DNA of 64,000 nt from Flavobacteriaceae bacterium. Lineage in GTDB: Bacteria; Bacteroidota; Bacteroidia; Flavobacteriales; Flavobacteriaceae. The stretch spans positions 1 through 64,000 of the forward strand of contig CANHWG010000005.1 of NCBI GenBank assembly GCA_947464335.1, in the 5' to 3' direction. This document shows, piece after piece, positions 56,486 through 64,000 of this stretch. Every line of letters begins with the position of its first letter. The stretch's first letter is position 1. Below the pieces are notes generated by a model. The model saw only the letters and a list, made by a program, of their open reading frames with translations, did not search any database and was not told where the DNA came from. Made by a program: the position numbers and the translations under genes.

Positions 56486-57408
56486 TACTTTTTCAATTCG
56501 TTTTTGATTTTTGTCATTAACTCAGTTCCTCCATTTTCTAAAATTTCCTGAGCCGAATTAAAACCTAATTTCTTCCACTCCGATATGTCGACCGATTTTT
56601 CAATTTCTAGTTTTTGTTTCCCATCTATTGATAACAAAATACCCTTGAAATCTATAGTGTCGTCATTTTCATTATATTTTGCCAAAGCTCCGATTGGCGC
56701 AGTACAACCACCTTCTAAGGTTTTCAAAAATTGGCGCTCTATGTAGGTGCAAATTTCAGTTTCGATATCGTTGAGTTGTGAAACCGCATCAATAGTAAAA
56801 TGGTCATTCTCCATCGCTACGATTACCATTGCTCCTTGTGCCGGAGCTGGAATCATCCAATCCAAATTGATAAAACTATCCGGTTTTAAATTGATTCTTT
56901 CTAAACCGGCGGCGGCAAAAACAGCTCCGTTCCAATCGTTATCTTTCAATTTTTGGATTCGGGTATTCACGTTTCCACGTAAATCAACCACAGTATGTTT
57001 TGGATATTTATGCCACCATTGGGCTTGACGCCGAAGACTTCCAGTAGCAATTATAGCTTCAGAAGTAAGAAAATCTTGGTTTCCCTTGTGAACCAAAATA
57101 TCTAACACATTCGCGCGTTCTAAAACGGCAGCTTGCACAATTCCTTTGGGCAAAGCGGTTGGTACATCTTTCATCGAATGTACTGCAATATCTACTTGAC
57201 CATTTATCATGGCAATATCTAAAGTCTTGGTAAAAATTCCCGTGATTCCGAGTTCATAAAGAGGTTTGTCGAGAATGATATCTCCATCCGATTTCACAGC
57301 TATGATTTCAGTAGCATACCCTAAATCTTGAAGTTGCTTTTGAACGGTGTGAGCTTGCCAAAGAGCTAATTCGCTATCACGAGTTCCTATTCTGATTGTT
57401 TTGGCCAT
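56485..57408 (-). CDS. hemC: Hydroxymethylbilane synthase (porphobilinogen deaminase)
   Basis: 307 residues. 'IRIGTRDSELALWQAHTVQ' opens the fold, 'DIAVHSMKDVPTALP' holds the conserved Asp/Lys region, 'SLRRQAQ' the substrate arginines, and 'EGGCTAPIGALA' the Cys carrying the dipyrromethane cofactor. It polymerises four porphobilinogens. Follows hemA with a one-base gap, so these two are tightly coupled. Confidence 0.97.
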   Translation of the reverse strand: MAKTIRIGTRDSELALWQAHTVQKQLQDLGYATEIIAVKSDGDIILDKPLYELGITGIFTKTLDIAMINGQVDIAVHSMKDVPTALPKGIVQAAVLERANVLDILVHKGNQDFLTSEAIIATGSLRRQAQWWHKYPKHTVVDLRGNVNTRIQKLKDNDWNGAVFAAAGLERINLKPDSFINLDWMIPAPAQGAMVIVAMENDHFTIDAVSQLNDIETEICTYIERQFLKTLEGGCTAPIGALAKYNENDDTIDFKGILLSIDGKQKLEIEKSVDISEWKKLGFNSAQEILENGGTELMTKIKNELKK

Positions 57409-57409
57409 T

Positions 57410-58666
57410 TTATTTAGAAGAAGTTTCTATCTGAAATATTTTCTCAATCCATTCGATACTTTCATCTACCATCGTAGTATCATCTTTTAAATGACTGGCA
57501 AAATGATTGGTAATTTTTTGTATGATTCTAGTACTAATTAGTTCGGCTTGCGCTTCATCAAAATTAGATAACTTTTTTCTTTGTACACTTAATTCTGACT
57601 CTTTAATCGAGTTGAGTTTTTCTTTTAAAGCATGAATGGTAGGGGCAAATTTTCTTTGTTTGGTCCATGCCAAGAATTCCTCCATAATTTCTTCAATAAT
57701 TACTTCGGCTGCTGGAATATGCTTTTTACGATTTTCTAATGTTTCATCGGTCATTTGAGATAAATGATCCATATGAACTAAAGTAACACCTTCGACAGTG
57801 GTTACATTTTCGTTTACGTTTTTAGGTATTGATAAATCTAAAATTAAGAGTGGCTTTTTTAAGTTTAATATTGCTTTGTCTACAGTTGGGTTTTGTGCGC
57901 CAGTTGCTACCACTAATACATCTGCTTTTTGAATTTCCAGTTGCAAATCGGAATAATCTTTTACGATTACATTTAGTTTCCGAGCCAATCGTTCTGCAGT
58001 ATCTTTAGTACGATTAATCAAGGTGATTTGTTCGTGCTTAGTGTGTTTTACTAAATTTTCACAGGTGTTCCTTCCTATTTTTCCAGTACCAAAAAGTAAA
58101 ATGTTTTTATTGGCAATATCGTCAACATTACTAAAAATATAACGAACAGATGCAAAAGAAACAGAGGTTGCTCCTGTGGAAATTTCGGTTTCATTTTTAA
58201 TTCTTTTACTCGTTTGAATTACGGCATTAACCAAACGTTCTAAAAAAGCATTCACCAAATTCATTGATTTACTTTCTGTAAAAGCGGATTTGATTTGACT
58301 AATGATTTCAAAATCGCCAAGAATTTGACTGTCTAAACCCGTTCCAACGCGAAACATGTATCGAACAGCTTCTTGGTTTTTATAGATATAAGCCACTTTT
58401 TGAAAATCTTCTACAGTGCCTTGACTATTATCACAAAGTAATTTTATTAATTGAAACGGATGTTGCGCAAAACCATAAACTTCTGTACGGTTACAGGTAG
58501 AAGTTACAAGCAAAGACGCTATGCCTTCTTGTTGTGCCTGCAGTAAAACATTCTTCTTTCCGCTTTCATCCAAACTGAATTTCCCTCTAATGTCTGCATC
58601 AGCTTTTTTATAACTTAAGCCAACAACATAAAAAGTACTATGTTTCGAAATGTTTCCGTTTTCCAT
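57410..58666 (-). CDS. hemA: Glutamyl-tRNA reductase
   Basis: 418 residues. Catalytic Cys in 'LLVTSTCNRTEVYGF', NADPH site 'NILLFGTGKIGRNTCENL', and the helical dimerisation tail. It reduces Glu-tRNA to glutamate-1-semialdehyde, so this organism uses the C5 route; hemL is not in the window. First gene of hemA-hemC-hemD-hemE-hemF-hemB. A TAACTTTG promoter element lies 27 bases upstream. Divergent from the AraC regulator. Confidence 0.97.
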   Translation of the reverse strand: MENGNISKHSTFYVVGLSYKKADADIRGKFSLDESGKKNVLLQAQQEGIASLLVTSTCNRTEVYGFAQHPFQLIKLLCDNSQGTVEDFQKVAYIYKNQEAVRYMFRVGTGLDSQILGDFEIISQIKSAFTESKSMNLVNAFLERLVNAVIQTSKRIKNETEISTGATSVSFASVRYIFSNVDDIANKNILLFGTGKIGRNTCENLVKHTKHEQITLINRTKDTAERLARKLNVIVKDYSDLQLEIQKADVLVVATGAQNPTVDKAILNLKKPLLILDLSIPKNVNENVTTVEGVTLVHMDHLSQMTDETLENRKKHIPAAEVIIEEIMEEFLAWTKQRKFAPTIHALKEKLNSIKESELSVQRKKLSNFDEAQAELISTRIIQKITNHFASHLKDDTTMVDESIEWIEKIFQIETSSK

Positions 58667-58692
58667 TTTTTGCTCTTTACCTAAAAGAGGAA

Positions 58693-58724
58693 CAAAGTTA
58701 TCGTTATGCCTTTTACAAAAACAA
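58693..58724 (-). promoter_or_regulatory. Promoter of the hem operon
   Basis: On the minus strand TAACTTTG (58700-58693) is an exact TAnnTTTG match, with a TTG (58724-58722) 21 bases upstream. The gap 58667-58894 between hemA and the AraC gene carries no ORF. Confidence 0.6.
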
Positions 58725-58843
58725 CGCTAAAAGAACTTTTTGTGTCGCTATGAGTTATTTTTATAGGTGTTTGTATTTTTATCGTTATTTCTTTTAAATT
58801 TGTACTGAAATCAAGTAGTTATTTGGCTCTTATATAGATTTAT

Positions 58844-58852
58844 TCTAAATAA
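58844..58852. promoter_or_regulatory. TCTAAATAA motif in the hemA-AraC intergenic region
   Basis: Identical to the 9-mer before feoA and the FecA-like receptor. It lies 43 bases before the AraC start in AT-rich DNA (TATTCTAAATAAATATTTTAAATA). Confidence 0.4.
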
Positions 58853-58894
58853 ATATTTTAAATACGCACTTATACATTTTCAAAAAATATCGCT

Positions 58895-59767
58895 ATGGGT
58901 TCTAAAGAAATAATAACAATTGAGAATGATTTTACCTTAATCCGTTTTCAGAATGATGCTGATGAAATTTCTACGTTTCAAAGTCCGGTAAATATGGGTT
59001 TGATACAATTTCATTTCGGATTAAAAGGAAGTGCAAAGTTCATTTTTAACAATGGGAATTATACCTTAGACCTAAAGGAAGAGAAATGCTTGTTGTTTTA
59101 TAATCCCGAAAAAGAGTTACCACTTAATATTGAAATTGCACCAAAATCCTGGTTAATCACTATTCTAGTTTCTATCAAAAAGTTTCATGGTTTGTTTACG
59201 ACCAATGCAGAACACATTCCGTTTTTGAGTCAAGAAAACAAAGACAAGAAATACTATAACGAAAGTGACGTGAGTCCATCGATGGCGATTGTACTCAATC
59301 AAATGTTTCATTACAACCTGAATCCTTCCATAAAAAATTTGTACTACAAAGGCAAAGGATATGAATTGCTCAGTTTGTTTTTTAACCGAAACGAAGATCC
59401 AAATGCGGAGCAATGTCCGTTTTTAATAGACGAAGAAAATGTTTTAAAAATTAAAAAAGCAAAAGAAATTATTATTGCCAATATGGCGGAACCACCAAGT
59501 TTAGAATCGCTAGCCAATCAAGTAGGGTTAACCTTGAAAAAATTAAAAATGGGATTCAAACAAATTTATGGTGATACCGTTTACGGATTTCTTTTTGATT
59601 ATAAAATGGATTATGCACGTCAACTATTAGATTCGGGTTCCTATAACGTAAACGAAGTAGGATTAAAGATTGGATACAGTACCGGAAGTCATTTTATTGC
59701 AGCATTCAAGAAAAAATTCGCGACTACACCCAAGAAGTATTTAATGTCAATGAGTCAAAACAATTAA
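58895..59767 (+). CDS. AraC family transcriptional regulator
   Basis: 290 residues. C-terminal HTH pair: 'LESLANQVGLTLKKLKMGFKQIYGDTVYGFLFDYKMDYARQLL' and 'VNEVGLKIGYSTGSHFIAAFKKKFATTPKKYL'. The N-terminal half is a beta-rich sensor without a recognised ligand site. Thirty-one bases before hemH and divergent from hemA, so control of haem synthesis is likely. Some AraC regulators of this type respond to iron chelates. Ligand unknown. Confidence 0.93.
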   Translation: MGSKEIITIENDFTLIRFQNDADEISTFQSPVNMGLIQFHFGLKGSAKFIFNNGNYTLDLKEEKCLLFYNPEKELPLNIEIAPKSWLITILVSIKKFHGLFTTNAEHIPFLSQENKDKKYYNESDVSPSMAIVLNQMFHYNLNPSIKNLYYKGKGYELLSLFFNRNEDPNAEQCPFLIDEENVLKIKKAKEIIIANMAEPPSLESLANQVGLTLKKLKMGFKQIYGDTVYGFLFDYKMDYARQLLDSGSYNVNEVGLKIGYSTGSHFIAAFKKKFATTPKKYLMSMSQNN

Positions 59768-59798
59768 CAAAAGTTATTACTAAATAAAAAAAACCAAA

Positions 59799-60815
59799 AT
59801 GAAAGGAGTATTATTAGTAAATCTGGGATCGCCAGAAAGTCCAACCGCAAAAGATGTAAAGCCGTATTTAGATGAATTTTTAATGGATAAATACGTCATT
59901 GATGTGCCGTTTTTACTGCGCGCTTTATTAGTACGTGGCATCATCCTTCAAACGCGTCCGAAAAAATCGGCGGAAGCATACAGTAGAATATGGACTGATG
60001 AAGGTTCACCACTAATTGTGATCTCTAAAAAAATGCACCAAAAAGTACAAACTTTAGTTGATATTCCAGTGGCCTTAGCCATGCGTTATGGAACTATTAC
60101 GATTAAAAAAGGATTGCAAGAATTGAAAGATAAAGGTGTAACCGAAGTGATGCTACTGCCTTTATATCCGCAACATGCTATGGCATCAACCACAACTATT
60201 TTGGTATTAGCCGAAGAATTACGTCAAGAGTTTTTCCCGGAAATGAAATTCACTATTGTGCCTGCATTTTATAATAAACCTGATTACATCAAAGCCTTAT
60301 CCAATTCGATTAAAAAACATTTAGAAGATTTTGAATACGACCATTTATTGTTTTCATATCATGGTATTCCCAAACGACACATTCGCAAAACCGATATAAC
60401 CAAATCACATTGTAAAATGGACCGAACTTGTTGTAATACTCCGTCGCCAGCACATGAATTTTGCTACAGCCATCAATGTTATGAAACCACCAAACAAGTA
60501 GTAAAAACATTAGGAATTCCAGAAGGAAAATACAGTCAAACCTTTCAATCTCGATTGGCTGGTGACAAATGGTTAACGCCTTATACCGATGTTGAAATTA
60601 ACAAAATGCCTGAGAAAGGAATCAAAAAATTGGCCGTGGTGACGCCCGCTTTCGTTTCTGATTGTTTGGAAACATTAGAAGAAATAGCGATGGAAGCCAA
60701 CGAACAGTTTTTACATCATGGCGGTGAGGAATTTCTAGCCATTCCGTGTATGAATGATGAAGACGAATGGTGTCAAGTAGTGGCGAATTGGGTTAAAGAT
60801 TTTCAGAGAGAATAG
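59799..60815 (+). CDS. hemH: Ferrochelatase
   Basis: 338 residues. 'MKGVLLVNLGSPESPTAKDVKPYLDEFLMD' opens the chelatase fold; the catalytic His is in 'LLFSYHGIPKRHIRKTD' and the Glu in 'FVSDCLETLEEI'. It inserts Fe(II) into protoporphyrin IX, the last step of haem b synthesis. In the AraC-hemH-hemJ unit. The stop codon begins a short TAGAAAATAGA repeat unit shared with the DUF3127 gene end. Confidence 0.96.
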   Translation: MKGVLLVNLGSPESPTAKDVKPYLDEFLMDKYVIDVPFLLRALLVRGIILQTRPKKSAEAYSRIWTDEGSPLIVISKKMHQKVQTLVDIPVALAMRYGTITIKKGLQELKDKGVTEVMLLPLYPQHAMASTTTILVLAEELRQEFFPEMKFTIVPAFYNKPDYIKALSNSIKKHLEDFEYDHLLFSYHGIPKRHIRKTDITKSHCKMDRTCCNTPSPAHEFCYSHQCYETTKQVVKTLGIPEGKYSQTFQSRLAGDKWLTPYTDVEINKMPEKGIKKLAVVTPAFVSDCLETLEEIAMEANEQFLHHGGEEFLAIPCMNDEDEWCQVVANWVKDFQRE

Positions 60816-60842
60816 AAAATAGATGAAAGAAAATAGACTTTA

Positions 60843-61385
60843 ATGGAACTCTACAACTACATAAAATCACTGCATCTTATTTTTGTCATTACCTGGTTTG
60901 CGGGTTTGTTTTATATTGTTCGCTTGTTTGTCTATCAAATTGAAGCCAACGACAAGCCATCGCCCGAAAAAGAAATTCTGCAAAAGCAATACAAAATCAT
61001 GACCTATCGGTTGTGGTATATTATCACGTGGCCAAGTGCCGTTTTAGCAACACTGTTTGCAGTTTGGCTATTAATTTTAATGCCTGCATGGTTACAGATG
61101 CCTTGGATGCATGTTAAGTTGGGATTTGTCGTTTTATTGATTGCCTACCAAATAAAATGTCATTTGATTTATACCGAATTACAGAACGATGTTGTAAACT
61201 ATTCTTCAAACTTTATGCGTTTGTGGAATGAAGGTGCAACGATTATTCTATTCGCCGTGGTTTTTTTAGTAATTTTAAAAAATGCTTTCAACTGGATTTA
61301 TGGCGTAATTGGAATAGTGTTGTTCTCGATTTTGATAATGCTTGGATTTAAGTTTTATAAAAGAATAAGAGAAAAAAGTAACTAA
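60843..61385 (+). CDS. hemJ: Protoporphyrinogen IX oxidase HemJ
   Basis: 180 residues with four to five membrane helices. 'YNYIKSLHLIFVITWFAGLFYIVRLFVYQIEA' carries the conserved His of the family, 'MTYRLWYIITWPSAVLATLFAVWLLI' and 'PWMHVKLGFVVLLIAYQIKCH' the rest. HemJ oxidises protoporphyrinogen IX to protoporphyrin IX in organisms lacking HemG and HemY. Placement after hemH supports the call. The family is sometimes annotated as CopD-like/UPF0093. Confidence 0.9.
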   Translation: MELYNYIKSLHLIFVITWFAGLFYIVRLFVYQIEANDKPSPEKEILQKQYKIMTYRLWYIITWPSAVLATLFAVWLLILMPAWLQMPWMHVKLGFVVLLIAYQIKCHLIYTELQNDVVNYSSNFMRLWNEGATIILFAVVFLVILKNAFNWIYGVIGIVLFSILIMLGFKFYKRIREKSN

Positions 61386-61445
61386 GCAAAAGCCACTAGG
61401 TAATACTAACTAATGCCTTATGACTATTGCCCAATGCCTATAAAA

Positions 61446-62915
61446 ATGCTCAACGGCTTCAAAATGTCAATGCTTTCACTTCGAATTAGGATTTTCCTAT
61501 CGATGATTATATTGATATTAATCGCTTCCATTTTGATGGCTTCCATCTCGATTATTCAATTTAAAAATGAAGCCAAGGATTACCATCAAGAACGTTTAGA
61601 CCGAAAAGAATTTGCCATAAAAGAGCATATCAATTATGTGCTATCTAATACCACATATCCGCTTACTGAAAGGAATCTTCCGTTAATTTTTAAAGATAAA
61701 ATCCATGAACTAGCAGACATTCACAATCTTGAAATTAATATTTATGGGTTGAATGGAAAATTGCTGAAATCGTCTAAAGCTTCTTTTTCTGTGGATAAAG
61801 TAGCGCCACCCATTCCGAGTTATGTTCTAAAACTCGTACAGTCCTCCGTTGAAAAAAGATATGTTGACATTAAAAATGTAAACGGCATTAAAAACCGATC
61901 TTCCTATAGTCAAATTAAAGATGATAAATTCAAACCGTTAGGAATTTTAAACATTCCGTATGTGGAAGACGATGGTTTTTATGAAACCGAACTACGCCAA
62001 TTTTTGTTGCGGTTGAGTCAGGTGTATTCCTTTATGTTAATTATCGCTTTTGCTTTGGCTTATTTTCTTTCGAGTTATATTACCAAATCACTAAAAACTA
62101 TTTCGGATAAAATATATGAAACAAGCTTGAATCAAAAGAACGAGAAAATCGTAATTGAAGCGAACAGTAGAGAAATTAATTCCTTGATAAATGCCTACAA
62201 TCAGATGGTGGATAAACTAGAAGATAGTGCCACGATGCTTGCCCAAAGTGAGCGTGAACAAGCTTGGCGCGAAATGGCAAAACAAGTGGCACATGAAATT
62301 AAAAATCCATTAACGCCAATGCGATTAACGGTACAGAGTTTCCAGCGGAAATTTGACCCAAATGACTTAGAATTAAAACAAAAATTGAACGATTATTCCA
62401 AAACCCTAATCCAGCAAATAGATACCATGAGCGCAGTGGCTTCGGCATTTTCAAACTTCGCTTCGATGCCAGCGCAACAAAATGAAACCCTCAATGTTGT
62501 TCAAGTGGTAGAATTAGCATTGGATATTTTTAACGAAGACTTTATTGTTTTCGAAAGTAACAAGGAATATGTCATTTCAAAAATAGATAGAACACAACTC
62601 ATTCGAATTATTACCAATCTGGTTAAAAATGCCATACAATCTATTCCCGATGAACAATTGGAAAAACACATTTTGGTTTCGGTAAATGAAGAAGAAGACA
62701 ACGTAATTATTGCGGTAAAAGACAACGGAATAGGCATAGAATATGAAAACAGAGAACATGTTTTTGAACCAAAATTTACAACCAAAACTAGTGGAATGGG
62801 ATTAGGATTGGGAATTATCAAAAATATTATCGAAAATTACAAAGGAACTATTACATTTGAATCTGAAGTTGGAAAAGGATCAACGTTCATTGTTTCGCTT
62901 CCAATTGTAAAATAA
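61446..62915 (+). CDS. Sensor histidine kinase (orphan, HAMP-type)
   Basis: The ORF opens at 61413; starts at 61446 or 61464 are more plausible, since the upstream codons come from repeat-like DNA. About 489 residues. Membrane helix near the start ('RIFLSMIILILIASILMASISII'), a periplasmic sensor region, a second helix ('SFMLIIAFALAYFLSSYI'), HAMP-like linker, H-box 'AKQVAHEIKNPLTPMRLTVQSFQ', N-box 'NLVKNAIQSI', G1 'DNGIGI', F-box 'FEPKFTTK', G2 'GMGLGLGI'. NtrY/PhoR-like core. No response regulator beside it. Confidence 0.9.
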   Translation: MLNGFKMSMLSLRIRIFLSMIILILIASILMASISIIQFKNEAKDYHQERLDRKEFAIKEHINYVLSNTTYPLTERNLPLIFKDKIHELADIHNLEINIYGLNGKLLKSSKASFSVDKVAPPIPSYVLKLVQSSVEKRYVDIKNVNGIKNRSSYSQIKDDKFKPLGILNIPYVEDDGFYETELRQFLLRLSQVYSFMLIIAFALAYFLSSYITKSLKTISDKIYETSLNQKNEKIVIEANSREINSLINAYNQMVDKLEDSATMLAQSEREQAWREMAKQVAHEIKNPLTPMRLTVQSFQRKFDPNDLELKQKLNDYSKTLIQQIDTMSAVASAFSNFASMPAQQNETLNVVQVVELALDIFNEDFIVFESNKEYVISKIDRTQLIRIITNLVKNAIQSIPDEQLEKHILVSVNEEEDNVIIAVKDNGIGIEYENREHVFEPKFTTKTSGMGLGLGIIKNIIENYKGTITFESEVGKGSTFIVSLPIVK

Positions 62916-62927
62916 AACTTTTAACTT

Positions 62928-63710
62928 ATGAACTTCGAAAACGTACTTGTAGCAATAGAAAATGGTATCGGACAAATTACCATTAATCGACCATCCAAAT
63001 TAAACGCGCTTAATGTAGCCACTATTCAAGAATTACATAATGCTTTTGAATCGCTCGAAAATAATGATGAAGTAAAAGTAATCATACTAACGGGTGAAGG
63101 CGAAAAAGCTTTTGTAGCTGGTGCTGATATTTCTGAATTTGCAAGCTTTACAGTTCAAGAAGGTGCTCAATTGGCAGCACAAGGACAAGAATTATTATTT
63201 GATTTTGTAGAAAATTTAAAAAAACCTGTCATTGGAGCCGTAAATGGTTTTGCCTTGGGTGGCGGATTAGAATTAGCCATGTCATGTCATTTCCGAATAG
63301 CTTCAGACAATGCCAAAATGGGTTTGCCCGAAGTTTCTTTGGGCGTAATTCCAGGATATGGCGGAACGCAACGTTTGCCTCAACTTGTTGGAAAAGGACG
63401 CGCGATGGAAATGATTATGACTGCGGGAATGATATCTGCCGAAGAAGCATATCGTTTCGGGTTAGTAAATCATGTAGTGCCGCAAGCGGAGCTTATAGAT
63501 TTTACCCAAAATATCGCTGCTAAAATTATGCGCAATTCACCAATGGCAATTGGCAGTGCGATAAAAGCAGTAATTGCCAACTTCAAAGATGGTGAAAATG
63601 GTTATGAAACCGAAATCAGAAACTTTGGGAAATGCTTCGGTACCGAAGATTTTAAAGAAGGAACAACAGCGTTTTTAGAAAAGAGAAAGGCCTCTTTTTC
63701 TGGAAAATAA
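62928..63710 (+). CDS. Enoyl-CoA hydratase/isomerase (crotonase) family protein
   Basis: 260 residues. 'AFVAGADISEFA' and 'ALGGGLELAMSCHFRIASDNAKMGLPEVSLGVIPGYGGTQRLPQLVG' carry the oxyanion-hole residues and both catalytic Glu (in 'GGGLELAM' and 'LPEVSLG'), so it is an active crotonase hydratase, most like 3-hydroxybutyryl-CoA dehydratase. Cytoplasmic, fatty acid or ketone body metabolism. It follows the kinase by 12 bases, the reason for cotranscription being unclear. Confidence 0.92.
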   Translation: MNFENVLVAIENGIGQITINRPSKLNALNVATIQELHNAFESLENNDEVKVIILTGEGEKAFVAGADISEFASFTVQEGAQLAAQGQELLFDFVENLKKPVIGAVNGFALGGGLELAMSCHFRIASDNAKMGLPEVSLGVIPGYGGTQRLPQLVGKGRAMEMIMTAGMISAEEAYRFGLVNHVVPQAELIDFTQNIAAKIMRNSPMAIGSAIKAVIANFKDGENGYETEIRNFGKCFGTEDFKEGTTAFLEKRKASFSGK

Positions 63711-63757
63711 TTTAATGTTCAGTCCTTTACTGCTTTCTAAAAGCTGAATACTGAACA

Positions 63758-64000
63758 CTACTTTTCACCTTCCCATTCGGCATAAAACTGAGATAGGAAA
63801 TTTTCCATGTATTGGTGTCGTGCTTCTGCTATTTTTTTGCCTGTAGGTGTATTCATTTTGTCTTTTAGCAACAGTAATTTTTCATAGAAATGATTCAATG
63901 TTGGCGCATCAGAGTTTTTGTAATCTTCTTTACTCATATTAAGATTCGGCTGAATATTCGGATTGTATAACGCTCTGTTTTTAAAACCGCCGTAATTAAA
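63758..64000 (-). CDS. HD-domain phosphohydrolase, C-terminal part (cut by window edge)
   Basis: Not in the ORF track because the start lies beyond base 64000. The frame is open from 64000 to a TAG at 63760-63758 and reads 'FNYGGFKNRALYNPNIQPN', 'TLNHFYEKLLLLKDKMNTPTGKKIAEARHQYMENFLSQFYAEW'. This is the typical C-terminal end of YedJ/RpsR-like HD superfamily hydrolases ('NHFYEKLLLLKD.MNT..GK.IAE.RH.FM..FL.QF..EW'). The HD motif itself lies outside the window. Converges with the crotonase gene. Confidence 0.8.
   Translation of the reverse strand, partial: FNYGGFKNRALYNPNIQPNLNMSKEDYKNSDAPTLNHFYEKLLLLKDKMNTPTGKKIAEARHQYMENFLSQFYAEWEGEK

Overview
The window is AT-rich, gene-dense chromosomal DNA from a member of the Flavobacteriaceae, most likely Flavobacterium or a close relative. 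The evidence is the gliding lipoprotein GldH, a secreted protease ending in a type IX secretion (T9SS) sorting domain, SusC/FecA-like TonB-dependent receptors, GldH/PBP1A/RicT linkage, and many promoters of the Bacteroidota type (TAnnTTTG at about -7, sometimes with TTTG near -33). Ribosome-binding sites of the Shine-Dalgarno type are rare and starts are preceded by A-rich DNA, also typical. No rRNA, tRNA, CRISPR array, phage or classical insertion sequence was recognised. Nearly all of the sequence is core genome.

Layout. 1-7.3 kb: end of a TonB receptor, a Rieske-like lipoprotein, greA-HIT, an orphan histidine kinase, flavin reductase, DUF3127, aat, DUF1275, tag and a queuosine-precursor transporter. 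7.4-20.3 kb: M3 peptidase, a lipoprotein-mfd pair, yraN, LD-carboxypeptidase, metG, HAD hydrolase, ferritin with a tiny Cys/Lys-rich protein, and a short SSB. 20.4-26.3 kb: M28 peptidase operon and M13 peptidase. 26.4-36.7 kb: an iron/metal block (SCO protein, feoA-feoB, FecA-like receptor, FeoB-associated Cys-rich peptide, ZIP transporter, DtxR/MntR-type regulator, second TonB receptor) followed by a lycopene cyclase. 37-43.2 kb: bacilliredoxin, a TrhO tRNA hydroxylase with an extra C-terminal domain, ricT-gldH-pbp1A. 43.3-47.7 kb: scoA/scoB CoA-transferase genes split by a four-helix-bundle ORF cassette, then hypothetical proteins and an SpmA/SpmB-like membrane protein. 47.9-52.5 kb: T9SS subtilase, exonuclease, MGMT, cytochrome c. 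52.7-61.4 kb: almost the whole haem pathway (hemA-C-D-E-F-B leftward, AraC regulator-hemH-hemJ rightward). 61.4-64 kb: second orphan kinase, enoyl-CoA hydratase, and the end of an HD phosphohydrolase.

The iron block and the haem block belong together functionally: ferrous uptake, ferric/haem-type receptors, ferritin storage, and haem synthesis. A 9-base motif (TCTAAATAA) recurs in front of feoA, the FecA-like receptor and the AraC gene beside the haem genes.

The most unusual material is in the spacers. (1) A four-helix-bundle (23S-rRNA-intervening-sequence-type) ORF sits between scoA and scoB, enclosed by a perfect 18-bp inverted repeat plus an 8-bp outer repeat whose ends coincide with the scoA stop and the scoB start. 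(2) Three copies of an 80-100 bp intergenic element have conserved ends that co-vary (CCTG/CAGG versus CCCG/CGGG). (3) A second, smaller palindromic repeat is nested in two of these copies and has also been inserted in-frame into hemF. (4) greA has what looks like a promoter-proximal attenuator. (5) Several operon spacers are imperfect palindromes beginning exactly at a stop codon.
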